A stretch of 64,000 nucleotides of DNA from JAHRAW01 sp963693025 (GTDB lineage Bacteria; Pseudomonadota; Gammaproteobacteria; Arenicellales; Poriferihabitantaceae): the NCBI GenBank assembly GCA_963693025.1, contig OY843749.1, positions 2,294,001 to 2,358,000 of the forward strand, in the 5' to 3' direction. This document shows positions 55,444-63,466 of the stretch, piece by piece (the stretch's first letter is position 1; every line of letters begins with the position of its first letter). A program made the translations under genes and the position numbers. Below the pieces are notes generated by a model. It worked only from the letters and a program-made list of their open reading frames with translations. It was not told the DNA's origin and made no database searches.

Positions 55444-55869
55444 ATGAGCGCGACCGACACCACCGACACCACCGAGCAGGACGAGGACGCGCCGCTCAAG
55501 CCCTACCTGCTGCGGGTCATTCACCAATGGGCGGTCGAGCGCGACCTGACGCCGCAGGTGTTGGTGGATGCCGGCTTTGACGAGGTGGTGGTGCCGGTGA
55601 AACACGTGCGCGACGGTCGCATCTCACTCAACCTCCACCCGCGCTCGGCGATGGGGCTGGAACTGGGCAACCGATACCTGCTGTTCTCAACGCGCTTCGC
55701 GGGTCAGGCGTTTGACGTATGCATCCCGGTGGCGGCGATTATGGCAATCTACTGCCGAGAAAACGGCCAAGGCGTCGGCTTCCAACCAGGCGACGGCGGC
55801 TCCGGCGACAACGCCAAAAACCGCAAAGACTCCGCGCCCGCGCCCGCGCATCTTAAACTGGTTAAATAG
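55444..55869 (+). CDS. sspB: ClpXP protease specificity-enhancing factor SspB
   Basis: 141 residues. LKPYLLRVIHQWAVERDLTPQ and VSLNL-like region GRISLNLHPRSAMGLELGN form the SspB fold that delivers ssrA-tagged proteins; the C-terminal LKLVK is the ClpX-docking tail, separated by a flexible linker. Four ATG codons in frame (55426, 55432, 55438, 55444), created by a GCGATG tandem repeat, precede MSATD, so the true start is ambiguous by up to six residues; a GTG at 55396 is also open. Confidence 0.9.
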   Translation: MSATDTTDTTEQDEDAPLKPYLLRVIHQWAVERDLTPQVLVDAGFDEVVVPVKHVRDGRISLNLHPRSAMGLELGNRYLLFSTRFAGQAFDVCIPVAAIMAIYCRENGQGVGFQPGDGGSGDNAKNRKDSAPAPAHLKLVK

Positions 55870-55947
55870 TGCGACTTCGCTTGAAAACAACAATCCCGCA
55901 TTCACAACAACGTCGTCATTCCCTACTACTCGTCATTCCCAAGCACC

Positions 55948-56146
55948 CGTCATTCTCGAGCGTTAGTGACCGTTGCCGCCGCGCTTCTTCTTTTAAGCGG
56001 CGGCTTACGGACACTTACGACCTCGGGAATCTCCCTAAGGTTGGCACGGTCTTTGTTGAAATTCACGGTAACCTTAGGGAGATTCCCGAATCGAAGAAAA
56101 TATGGTCGCCTGTCGGCTCCCTATTTTCTACCGTTCGAGAATGACG
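55948..56146 (+). repeat. CGTCATTCTCGA hairpin repeat, full copy
   Basis: About 199 bp, forward orientation, with the ends CGTCATTCTCGA and TCGAGAATGACG and both nested palindromes, GGGAATCTCCCTAAGG and its exact reverse complement among them. It is the clearest complete copy. It begins 79 bases after sspB. Confidence 0.88.
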
Positions 56147-56158
56147 GTATGTATAACT

Positions 56159-56301
56159 CGTCATTCTCGAGCGTTAGTGTCCGTTGCCGCCGCGCTTTTT
56201 CTTTTAAGCGGCGGCTTACGGACACTTACGACCTCGGGAATCTCCCTAAGACTGGCACGGGCTTTGTTGAAATTCACGCTAGCCTTAGTTCGAGAATGAC
56301 G
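56159..56301 (+). repeat. CGTCATTCTCGA hairpin repeat, internally deleted copy
   Basis: Forward orientation, 143 bp. The GTGTCCGT/ACGGACAC hairpin is complete but the segment after GCCTTAG is missing, so the second palindrome has only one arm. It stands 12 bases after the previous copy and ends 75 bases before hslV. Confidence 0.8.
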
Positions 56302-56376
56302 AAGTGGGGGGAACCCCCCATTGAAAATCCACTTTCCGACCGCATAGCATAACTCTCTTCCCAACCCCAACCCGCC

Positions 56377-56928
56377 ATGCAACAATTCAGAGGCACCACC
56401 ATCCTGTCAGTACGCAACCGCAATCAGGTTGTCATCGGCGGCGACGGCCAGGTTTCCATGGGGGACACCGTGATGAAAGGAAACGCCAAAAAAGTGCGGC
56501 GCCTGCACCACGACAAGGTGCTTGCCGGTTTCGCCGGCGGCACCGCAGATGCCTTCACCCTGTTCGAGCGGTTCGAGGGAAAACTCGAAAAACACCAGGG
56601 GCAACTCGTGCGCGCGGCGGTGGAGATGGCAAAGGACTGGCGCGCCGACCGCATGCTGAGACGGCTCGAAGCATTGCTCGCGGTGGCCGACCACGAAGCG
56701 TCGCTGATTATCTCCGGCAACGGCGATGTCATCGAGCCGGAACACGGCGTGATGGCAATCGGCTCCGGCGGCAACTACGCCAAGTCGGCGGCGCTGGCAT
56801 TGCTGCAAAATACCGAACTGTCGGCACAAGAAATCGTCGAGAAGAGCCTCGGCATCGCCGGGCAGATTTGCGTCTATACCAACGACCGGTTCACCGTTGA
56901 ATCGCTCGACTACGAGAGCAAACAATGA
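56377..56928 (+). CDS. hslV: ATP-dependent protease peptidase subunit HslV
   Basis: 183 residues, N-terminal-nucleophile peptidase forming the HslUV proteolytic chamber. The segment FRGTTILSVRN places the catalytic threonine after a short propeptide; GGDGQVSMGDTVMKGNAKKVRRL, LAGFAGGTADAFTLFERFE and MAIGSGGNYAKSAALAL are family motifs. hslU follows and its start is 16 bases after the stop. Confidence 0.95.
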   Translation: MQQFRGTTILSVRNRNQVVIGGDGQVSMGDTVMKGNAKKVRRLHHDKVLAGFAGGTADAFTLFERFEGKLEKHQGQLVRAAVEMAKDWRADRMLRRLEALLAVADHEASLIISGNGDVIEPEHGVMAIGSGGNYAKSAALALLQNTELSAQEIVEKSLGIAGQICVYTNDRFTVESLDYESKQ

Positions 56929-56944
56929 GGAGCAGGCGCGCGTT

Positions 56945-58267
56945 ATGTCTGAAATGACCCCGCGGGAAATCGTCGAGGAACTCGACAAACACATCATCGG
57001 GCAGCAAAACGCCAAGCGCTCGGTCGCCATCGCGTTGCGCAACCGCTGGCGCCGCAGTCAGGTGGAGGAGTCCCTGCGCGTGGAAATCACGCCCAAGAAC
57101 ATCCTGATGATCGGACCCACCGGGGTCGGCAAAACCGAGATTTCGCGGCGGCTGGCGCGGCTCGCGAACGCGCCCTTCATCAAAGTGGAAGCGACCAAGT
57201 TCACCGAGGTCGGCTATGTCGGGCGCGAAGTCGATTCCATCATCCGCGATCTCGCCGACATGGCGGTCAAGATGATGCGCGAGGAGGCGATGGAAAAAGT
57301 CAGGCCGCGCGCGGAAGGTGCGGCGGAAGAGGAAGTGCTCGATTTGCTGCTGCCGCCGCCGCGAGACCGCGAGCGCGACGATGACAGCGCCGCGCGCCAG
57401 CGATTCCGCAAGCAGTTGCGCGAAGGCAAACTGGATGACGCGGAAGTGGAAATCGAAGTCGGCGCCTCTTCGATGGGCGTGGAAATTTTCGCGCCGCCGG
57501 GTATGGAGGAAATGACCAGCCAGTTGCAGGGCATGTTCCAAAGCATGGGCGGCCAGAAGACGCGCCAGCGCAAGGTCAAGGTCGCCGATGCGCTCAAGTT
57601 GCTGACCGAGGAAGAGGCGTCCAAGTTGATCGACAGCGACGAAATTAAGCAAGCCGCGGTTGAGCGCGTGGAGCAGCACGGCATCGTGTTTCTGGACGAG
57701 ATTGACAAAATCGTGGGGCGCCATTCCGAGGGGCACGGCGGCGCGGATGTGTCGCGCGAAGGCGTGCAGCGCGACCTGCTGCCGCTGGTTGAAGGCACCA
57801 CGGTTTCGACCAAATACGGCGTCATCAAAACCGACCACATCCTGTTCATCGCCTCGGGCGCGTTCCAACTGACCAAGCCGTCCGACCTCATCCCCGAACT
57901 GCAGGGACGCCTCCCCATCCGCGTCGAACTGACCGCCCTCAACAGCGAAGATTTCGTGCGCATCCTGACCGAGCCGGATGCCTCGCTGACCGAGCAATAC
58001 GCGGCGCTGATGGCAACCGAAGGCGTACAACTAGACTTCACCGCCGCCGGCGTCCAACGCATCGCCGAAGCGGCCTGGCGAGTCAACGAACAAACCGAAA
58101 ACATCGGCGCCCGCCGACTGCACACCGTGATGGAGCGGCTACTGGAAGTAATCTCCTTCGAAGCCGCCGACAAGTCCGGGCAAAAAGAGGTCATCGATGA
58201 AGAATATGTCGACCGGTTCCTTCGTGATTTGGTGGAAGATCAGGATTTGTCGCGTTATATTTTGTAG
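56945..58267 (+). CDS. hslU: HslU ATPase subunit
   Basis: 440 residues, AAA+ unfoldase partner of HslV. MSEMTPREIVEELDKHIIGQ is the normal N-terminus and fixes the start at 56945. Walker A is GPTGVGKT (about residues 56-63), the I-domain runs to about residue 230, Walker B is GIVFLDEIDKI, and the sensor region LQGRLPIRVEL and C-terminal DLSRYIL (HslV-docking tail) are present. Confidence 0.96.
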   Translation: MSEMTPREIVEELDKHIIGQQNAKRSVAIALRNRWRRSQVEESLRVEITPKNILMIGPTGVGKTEISRRLARLANAPFIKVEATKFTEVGYVGREVDSIIRDLADMAVKMMREEAMEKVRPRAEGAAEEEVLDLLLPPPRDRERDDDSAARQRFRKQLREGKLDDAEVEIEVGASSMGVEIFAPPGMEEMTSQLQGMFQSMGGQKTRQRKVKVADALKLLTEEEASKLIDSDEIKQAAVERVEQHGIVFLDEIDKIVGRHSEGHGGADVSREGVQRDLLPLVEGTTVSTKYGVIKTDHILFIASGAFQLTKPSDLIPELQGRLPIRVELTALNSEDFVRILTEPDASLTEQYAALMATEGVQLDFTAAGVQRIAEAAWRVNEQTENIGARRLHTVMERLLEVISFEAADKSGQKEVIDEEYVDRFLRDLVEDQDLSRYIL

Positions 58268-58281
58268 TTGCCCCCCCATCT

Positions 58282-58479
58282 CGTCATTCTCGAACGATAG
58301 AAAATAGGGAGCCGATAGGCGACCATATTTTTCATCGCCTTCGGGAATCTCCCTAAGGCTACCGTGAATTCCAACAAAGCCTGTGCCAATCTTAGGGAGA
58401 TTCCCGAGGACGCAAGTGTCCGTAAGCCGCCGCAAGAAGAAGCGCGGCGGCAAACGGACACTAACGCTCGAGAATGACG
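58282..58479 (-). repeat. CGTCATTCTCGA hairpin repeat, full copy
   Basis: 198 bp in reverse orientation, between hslU and the acyltransferase gene. Both palindromes are present; the long one has small mismatches in this copy. Confidence 0.85.
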
Positions 58480-58489
58480 AGGTTTTGGA

Positions 58490-59215
58490 ATGCGTACACT
58501 AATCGGCATACTCAGACTGACGCTGGTATTACTGGCAGTCGTGCCGGGCGTTGTTGTGTGTGCGGTGGCGGGTTTGATTAGTCGTGATTTGTTTGGCGAG
58601 CTGGCGATGCGTTGGCATCGGCTGATGCTGGGTGCGCTCGGTGTGCGTAGTTGTTATCGGGGCGCCGCTGCGGTTGATGGTGCTTTGTTGTTGAGCAACC
58701 ATATTTCCTGGCTTGATACGCTGGTGTTCGGCGCGCGCTGGCGGGTGGTTTTTCTCGCCGCGCGTGAGGTCGCGAGTTGGCCCGTGTTGGGCTGGGTGGT
58801 CGCCACCGCCGGCACGCTCTTCATCGAGCGCGGCACGGGCGCGGCGCAGGCGATAGACGACATCGGCGCGGCGTTGCGGCGGGGGCGCAATGTGGTCTTG
58901 TTTCCCGAAGGGAAGACCACCGACGGGCGCTCGGTCATCCGCTTCCAGCCGCGGCTGATGCAGGCGGCCATCGACGCCGGCGCGCCGGTTCAGCCCGCGG
59001 CGGTGCGCTATTTCGATGCCGACGGCAACCGGGTCGCGCATCATTCGTTCGCCGGCGACACCACGCTGGTGCAGAGCGTATGGCGCACCGTGTCGGGGGC
59101 GGCAATCATCGCCGAAATCACGCTATTTCCGCCGCTGCCACCCTTTGATGAGCGCCAGGCGCTGGCAAGCCGGGCGGAGCAGACGGTCAAAACGTTGGTC
59201 GAATCGAGCGACTAG
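58490..59215 (+). CDS. 1-acyl-sn-glycerol-3-phosphate acyltransferase family protein
   Basis: 241 residues. Two N-terminal hydrophobic helices, then NHISWLD (NHxxxxD, about residue 70) and FPEGKTTDG (about residue 139), the acyltransferase motifs. It makes phosphatidate or lysolipid derivatives at the inner membrane (PlsC-like). A repeat copy ends 11 bases before the start ATG. Confidence 0.85.
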   Translation: MRTLIGILRLTLVLLAVVPGVVVCAVAGLISRDLFGELAMRWHRLMLGALGVRSCYRGAAAVDGALLLSNHISWLDTLVFGARWRVVFLAAREVASWPVLGWVVATAGTLFIERGTGAAQAIDDIGAALRRGRNVVLFPEGKTTDGRSVIRFQPRLMQAAIDAGAPVQPAAVRYFDADGNRVAHHSFAGDTTLVQSVWRTVSGAAIIAEITLFPPLPPFDERQALASRAEQTVKTLVESSD

Positions 59216-59365
59216 CGCGGTGTTGTCGGCGTGAAAATGCGGGTAAATCCGCCTAAAGTAACCTAAAATCGGCAATATCACCGGAAAATCGCTAAACTGC
59301 CGTCAACCACCCGTAACACGCCATTTGACTAAATTCCACCTCACCCCCAGGAACTTTGAAAATAA

Positions 59366-59392
59366 TTAGCACTCTAATGTTGCGAGTGCTAA
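59366..59392 (+). promoter_or_regulatory. CIRCE element (HrcA operator) upstream of rpoH
   Basis: TTAGCACTC (59366-59374), nine-base spacer (59375-59383), GAGTGCTAA (59384-59392). Both arms and the spacing match the CIRCE consensus exactly. It overlaps a possible promoter: the right arm runs into TAAAAT (59390-59395), a near-consensus minus-10. It lies 42 bases before the rpoH start. HrcA itself is not in the window. Confidence 0.9.
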
Positions 59393-59433
59393 AATACCGT
59401 TCAATTCAACTTCGATTGCGAGGAGCCACCCGA

Positions 59434-60285
59434 ATGAATCAGCAGATACCCGTCCCCGTCAACGTGTCCGCCGGCGAAAACCTCGGCGCTTACATGCAGG
59501 CGGTCAACGCCGCGCCGATTTTGTCGCTCAAACGCGAGCGCGAACTCGCATTGCGCTACCGCGAAGACGGCGACCTCGACGCGGCGCGGGAATTGGTCAT
59601 GTCCCACCTGCGCTACGTGGTCAAAGTGGCGCGCGGTTTCATGGGCTACGGCCTGCCGCTGACCGACCTCATCCAGGAAGGCAGCATCGGCCTGATGAAA
59701 GCGGTCAAGCGCTACGACCCCAACCGCGATGTGCGCCTGGTGTCTTTCGCGGTTCACTGGATTCGCGCGGAAATCTACGACTATGTGCTGCGCAACTGGC
59801 GCATGGTCAAGGTCGCCACCACCAAAGCCCAGCGCAAACTCTTTTTCAACCTGCGAAAATCCCGCGCCCGGCTCGGCTGGATGAAGGACGAGGAAGTCGA
59901 TAAACTGGCCGCGGAGTTGAATGTCGAAGCGGCCACCGTGCGCCAGATGGAAAAGCGAATGAGCGGCGGCGATGTCGCATTCGACGCATCCGCCGACCAG
60001 GACGAGGAGTCGTTCCCGGTGCCGTCCCAACACCTCGGAGACAGCCGCTACGACCCCGCCATCGTGGTGAGCAACGCGGAACAAGTAAGCGAAACCCAAC
60101 GGCAACTCGCCACCGGCTTGTCCCGCCTCGACCAACGCAGCCGCGACATCGTCTCACGACGCTGGCTAAGCGACGACAAACCCACCCTGCACACCCTCGC
60201 CGACGAATACGGCGTATCAGCGGAAAGAATCCGCCAAATAGAAAAACGCGCAATGGAAAAAATGAAAGCGGCGATTGAGGTTTAG
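59434..60285 (+). CDS. rpoH: RNA polymerase heat-shock sigma factor RpoH (sigma-32)
   Basis: 283 residues. LVMSHLRYVVKVARGF and DLIQEGSIGLMKAVKRYDPN are sigma region 2; AQRKLFFNLRKSR (about residue 132) is the RpoH box unique to sigma-32; LHTLADEYGVSAERIRQIEKRA is the region 4 helix-turn-helix. The start at 59434 follows AGGAG; the frame extends to 59356 through the CIRCE element, which should stay noncoding. Confidence 0.95.
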   Translation: MNQQIPVPVNVSAGENLGAYMQAVNAAPILSLKRERELALRYREDGDLDAARELVMSHLRYVVKVARGFMGYGLPLTDLIQEGSIGLMKAVKRYDPNRDVRLVSFAVHWIRAEIYDYVLRNWRMVKVATTKAQRKLFFNLRKSRARLGWMKDEEVDKLAAELNVEAATVRQMEKRMSGGDVAFDASADQDEESFPVPSQHLGDSRYDPAIVVSNAEQVSETQRQLATGLSRLDQRSRDIVSRRWLSDDKPTLHTLADEYGVSAERIRQIEKRAMEKMKAAIEV

Positions 60286-60312
60286 GGGTGTTGGGGGTTG
60301 TGCCTACTACTT

Positions 60313-60513
60313 CGTCATTCTCGAATGATAGAAAAATAAGGAGCGACAGCGACTATATTTTTCATCACCTTCGGGAATCTCCCTAAGGCTACCGTGAATT
60401 CCAACAAAGCCTGTGCCAACCTTAGGGAGATTCCCGAGGACGCAAGTGTCCGTAAGCCGCCGCTTAAAAAGAAAAAGCGCGGCGGCAACGGACACTAACG
60501 CTCGAGAATGACG
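60313..60513 (-). repeat. CGTCATTCTCGA hairpin repeat, copy 1 of a triplet
   Basis: 201 bp, reverse orientation, beginning 28 bases after rpoH, so its hairpins may also end the rpoH transcript. Both palindromes present. Confidence 0.85.
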
Positions 60514-60524
60514 AGTTATATACC

Positions 60525-60725
60525 CGTCATTCTCGAACGATAGAAAAATAAGGAACGGCAGCGACTATATTTTTCATCGCCTTCGGGAATCTCCCTAAGG
60601 CTGGCGTGAATTCCAACAAAGCCCGTGCCAGTCTTAGGGAGATTCCCGAGGACGCAAGTGTCCGTAAGCCGCCGCTTAAAAGAAAAAGCGCGGCGACAAA
60701 CGGACACTAACGCTCGAGAATGACG
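60525..60725 (-). repeat. CGTCATTCTCGA hairpin repeat, copy 2 of a triplet
   Basis: 201 bp, same orientation as its neighbours and separated from them by 11 and 9 bases. Confidence 0.85.
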
Positions 60726-60734
60726 GCCTTACTT

Positions 60735-60936
60735 CGTCATTCTCGAACGGTAGAAAATAGGGAGCCGACAGGCGACCATATTTTTCATCACCTTCGGGAA
60801 TCTCCCTAAGGCTAGCGTGGACTTTGGCGAAGCCCGTGCCAACCTTAGGGAGATTCCCGAGGACGCAAGTGTCCGTAAGCCGCCGCTTAAAAGAAGAAGC
60901 GCGGCGGCAAACGGACACTAACGCTCGAGAATGACG
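60735..60936 (-). repeat. CGTCATTCTCGA hairpin repeat, copy 3 of a triplet
   Basis: 202 bp. It is followed at 60937-60989 by three short repeats of GGGAATGACGAGTACT type, apparently amplified from the end sequence GAATGACG. Confidence 0.85.
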
Positions 60937-60993
60937 AGTACTTGGGAATGACGAGTACTAGGGAATGACGAGTACTAGAAATGACGAGGCACC

Positions 60994-61551
60994 CTAATCC
61001 ACCGCATCACACGCCCGGATCATATACCCCCTCTCCGCCCCGCATTTGCCGTATTCGACTTCGCCGGTGGCGTCGTAGGTGGTGTGGGTTAGGGAGGCGC
61101 CTTTGGGGTGGGGTTGGAAGATGAAAATGTCTTGTTCGCCTAGGGTTCCTAGGTAGAAGGTTGAGTCGGGGTACATTTGGATGGTGAGGGGGATGGGGTG
61201 GGGGTGGATGTCGGACTCCACCACGTAGCCGGCGGCGGTTTGGCGGACGGAGACTTGGCAGGGTTGCTCGGTTATGTAGGAGAAGGTGAAGCGGTTTTCG
61301 GGGTCCCAGAGGACGACCTTGCCTCGGTATGATTGCGCTTCCAGGCGGGTCAGCGGCTTGGGCGTGCGCGCGGCTTCCGCAATCAGGGTTCTATTCCAGC
61401 AGCAGGGCGCCCCGTTGCAGTCGTTGGATTCGCGCTCGCCGGAGCGGGGGGACCACTTGCCCATTCCCATGATGAGCGCCCCGATGCACAGGGCAAGCAG
61501 AACCCTCGGGCAATAAGCGGCTACCCGGCAAACTTTGCCGTTCCTGTTCAT
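60994..61551 (-). CDS. Exported or membrane-anchored protein of unknown function
   Basis: 185 residues from the ATG at 61551; an in-frame start at 61596 is possible. VLLALCIGALIMGMG near residue 17 is a signal or anchor helix. The rest has SNDCNGAPCCWNRT, paired cysteines and beta-rich segments (GKVVLWDPENRFTFSYI). No family recognised. It lies downstream of the five precursor genes on the same strand, so it might belong to that cluster. Confidence 0.6.
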   Translation of the reverse strand: MNRNGKVCRVAAYCPRVLLALCIGALIMGMGKWSPRSGERESNDCNGAPCCWNRTLIAEAARTPKPLTRLEAQSYRGKVVLWDPENRFTFSYITEQPCQVSVRQTAAGYVVESDIHPHPIPLTIQMYPDSTFYLGTLGEQDIFIFQPHPKGASLTHTTYDATGEVEYGKCGAERGYMIRACDAVD

Positions 61552-61611
61552 CGCGGGAAGTTGACGGACTCGAGCGGCGACTGGGCGCCGAACCACGCGT
61601 CCGTCGCGGGA

Positions 61612-61977
61612 TTACCAGGGCCGTCCCTTGTGGTCGTACACCGGCTGGTATCTGCCGCCTTCGGGTTTGAAGCCGAAGCCGATGCGCGCGCCGGCGTTGA
61701 CGCCTTCCAGTTGCCTTTCCGGCACCCCGTCCGCGGGTCCGGTTTCCGCCGGAACCACGACGTGTAACTCGTTGTATTTCTTGCGGTGAATCACGAGTTG
61801 AATGTTCGCCGGCATTGGCGCGCCGACGAGCTCGGATATCGCCGCCCGCGGGTCTTTGTCAAACGCGGCGCGAAACGCCTCGTCTTCGGCGTAGCATTTC
61901 GCCCAATACGCCGCCGCCAGTTCAGGCGAGACCGGCGGCTCTTCTATCGGCGCTGCTGTGGTTTCTTCGTCGTTCAT
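61612..61977 (-). CDS. NHLP-type RiPP precursor, divergent member (paralogue 1)
   Basis: 121 residues. The nitrile-hydratase-like leader is recognisable by AYWAKCYAEDEAFRAAFDKD, PRAAISELVGAPMP, then ELHVVVP and the end ERQLEGVNAG (leader about 1-96). The core is about 25 residues: ARIGFGFKPEGG then RYQPVYDHKGRPW. It is more diverged than the other four and lies last in the array. The ending YQPVYD..GRPW resembles that of paralogue 2. No cysteine in the core. Confidence 0.78.
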   Translation of the reverse strand: MNDEETTAAPIEEPPVSPELAAAYWAKCYAEDEAFRAAFDKDPRAAISELVGAPMPANIQLVIHRKKYNELHVVVPAETGPADGVPERQLEGVNAGARIGFGFKPEGGRYQPVYDHKGRPW

Positions 61978-62022
61978 AATGGATTGCCTCAGTGGATTGC
62001 CTCAGGTTTTCGGTGACGGTTT

Positions 62023-62050
62023 GCCACCCGCCGGGCAAGCGGCGGGTGGC
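62023..62050. other. Perfect hairpin between precursor genes 1 and 2
   Basis: GCCACCCGCC (62023-62032) with GGCGGGTGGC (62041-62050), an 8-base loop and a 10-bp perfect stem. There is no T-run after it on the complement strand, so it is not a standard terminator; it could be a processing or attenuation hairpin. Confidence 0.6.
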
Positions 62051-62072
62051 GCCGTATGATGAAAGACTTGCG

Positions 62073-62501
62073 TTACCAGCGCCGTCCCTGCCTGTCCTCC
62101 ACCGGTCGGTAACCGCTGCCGTCGGTGGGGTCGCGATTACCTTGGAAGCCGCCTTGTTGCACGAGGTTATTGAAACCGGCTGTTATCCGCGCCCAGTCGG
62201 CCCGGGAGTAACCGGCGGCGCTGACCTGCCCCAGCATTTCATCCGACATCTCGCCCGTGGCCTCCGCCGCCATCGTGTCCTCATCCGGCAGCACGATATG
62301 AATCTCTTTGGGCTGACGGTGATGAACCACCACGGTGGTGTCCTCCGGCATCGGCGAGCCGATGAGTTTCCCCAGCGTCTCGCGCGGGTCGGTGTCAAAC
62401 TCGGCGCGAAACTCTTCGTTCTCGCCATACAACTGCGACACTTGCGCCATCGCCATTTCAGGCGTTACCGCGGGTTGGTTTTCGGTGTTTTCGTTTTTCA
62501 T
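62073..62501 (-). CDS. NHLP-type RiPP precursor (paralogue 2)
   Basis: 142 residues. The leader is MAMAQVSQLYGENEEFRAEF, DPRETLGKLIGSPMPED, VVVHHRQPKEIHIVLPDED and the end GEMSDEMLGQVSAAG (about residues 1-97). The core is the longest of the set, about 45 residues, with Gly/Asn/Arg-rich sequence (YSRADWARITAGFNN, then NRDPTDGSG) and the terminal YRPVEDRQGRRW. It starts after AGAGAGG. Intergenic sequence upstream is shared with paralogue 3, suggesting unequal duplication. Confidence 0.8.
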   Translation of the reverse strand: MKNENTENQPAVTPEMAMAQVSQLYGENEEFRAEFDTDPRETLGKLIGSPMPEDTTVVVHHRQPKEIHIVLPDEDTMAAEATGEMSDEMLGQVSAAGYSRADWARITAGFNNLVQQGGFQGNRDPTDGSGYRPVEDRQGRRW

Positions 62502-62582
62502 AACTGATACCTCTCTTGATGTTAAAAATTAGCGTTACCGCCCCACCTGGCAAGCCGCCTTCGGCTCGCCCCGGCGTGGCGC

Positions 62583-62945
62583 CTAGGGATAGGGACGCCT
62601 AAGAACGGCCTCCTGAAATATATTCACCATTTGCCGAAGCTCAGCGACGCTATGGAAGCCGGCGCTGACCTGCCCCAGCATTTCATCCGACATCTCGCCG
62701 CGGGCCTCCGCCGTCATCGTGTCCGCATCCGGCAGCACGATATGAATCTCTTTGGGCTGGCGGTGATGAACCACCACGGTGGTGTCCTCCGGCATCGGCG
62801 AGCCGATGAGTCTCCCCAGCGTCTCGCGCGGGTCGGCATCAAAATCGGCGCGAAACTCTTCGCTCTCGCCATACAACTGCGACACCTGCGCCATCGCCAT
62901 TTCAAGCGTTACCGCGGGTTGATTTTCGGTGTTTTCGTTTTTCAT
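62583..62945 (-). CDS. NHLP-type RiPP precursor (paralogue 3)
   Basis: 120 residues; leader about 1-96, core of 24 residues (FHSVAELRQMVN, ending EAVLRRPYP). The start at 62945 gives the same MKNENTENQP beginning as paralogue 2. The leader is almost identical to paralogue 4 both as protein and DNA. The core is helical-looking, with no Cys and one Ser. Confidence 0.82.
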   Translation of the reverse strand: MKNENTENQPAVTLEMAMAQVSQLYGESEEFRADFDADPRETLGRLIGSPMPEDTTVVVHHRQPKEIHIVLPDADTMTAEARGEMSDEMLGQVSAGFHSVAELRQMVNIFQEAVLRRPYP

Positions 62946-63025
62946 AACCGATGCCTCTCTTGCCGTAAAAATTAGCGTTACCGCCCCGCCCGGCAAACCG
63001 CCTTCGGCTCGCCCCGGCGTGGCGC

Positions 63026-63385
63026 TTAGGGATAACGCCTAATGAGTTCTTCTCGAAATCTCATCATGTTCTGAATATAACCGACGCTGAAACCGATGCC
63101 GGCGTTGACCTGCCCCAGCGATTCATCCGACATCTCGCCGCGGGCCTCCGCCGTCATCGTGTCCGCATCCGGCAGCACGATATGAATTTCTTTGGGCTGG
63201 CGGTGATGAACCACCACGGTGGTGTCCTCCGGCATCGGCGAGCCGATGAGTCTCCCCAGCGTCTCGCGCGGGTCGGCATCAAAATCGGCGCGAAACTCTT
63301 CGCTCTCGCCATACAACTGTGACACCTGCGCCATCGCCATTTCAGGCGTTACCGCGGGTTGATTTTCGGGTTTTTCGTTTGACAT
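63026..63385 (-). CDS. NHLP-type RiPP precursor (paralogue 4)
   Basis: 119 residues; leader about 1-96 ending GEMSDESLGQVNAG, core of 23 residues (IGFSVGYIQNMMRF then REELIRRYP). Ribosome-binding GGAGG lies before the ATG. The leader matches paralogue 3 except at the first ten residues and near the end; the core does not. Confidence 0.82.
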   Translation of the reverse strand: MSNEKPENQPAVTPEMAMAQVSQLYGESEEFRADFDADPRETLGRLIGSPMPEDTTVVVHHRQPKEIHIVLPDADTMTAEARGEMSDESLGQVNAGIGFSVGYIQNMMRFREELIRRYP

Positions 63386-63466
63386 GATTGCCTCCTAAAT
63401 GTTGAGTTTGCCGGTCTGCGACCGCCCCGCTTGTTCGTCACGGCGGGTAACCGCCGCCGCCGTCGC

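Noticed and set aside
62023..62050. Rho-independent terminator between precursor genes
   Set aside because: The stem is perfect but no T-run follows on either strand.
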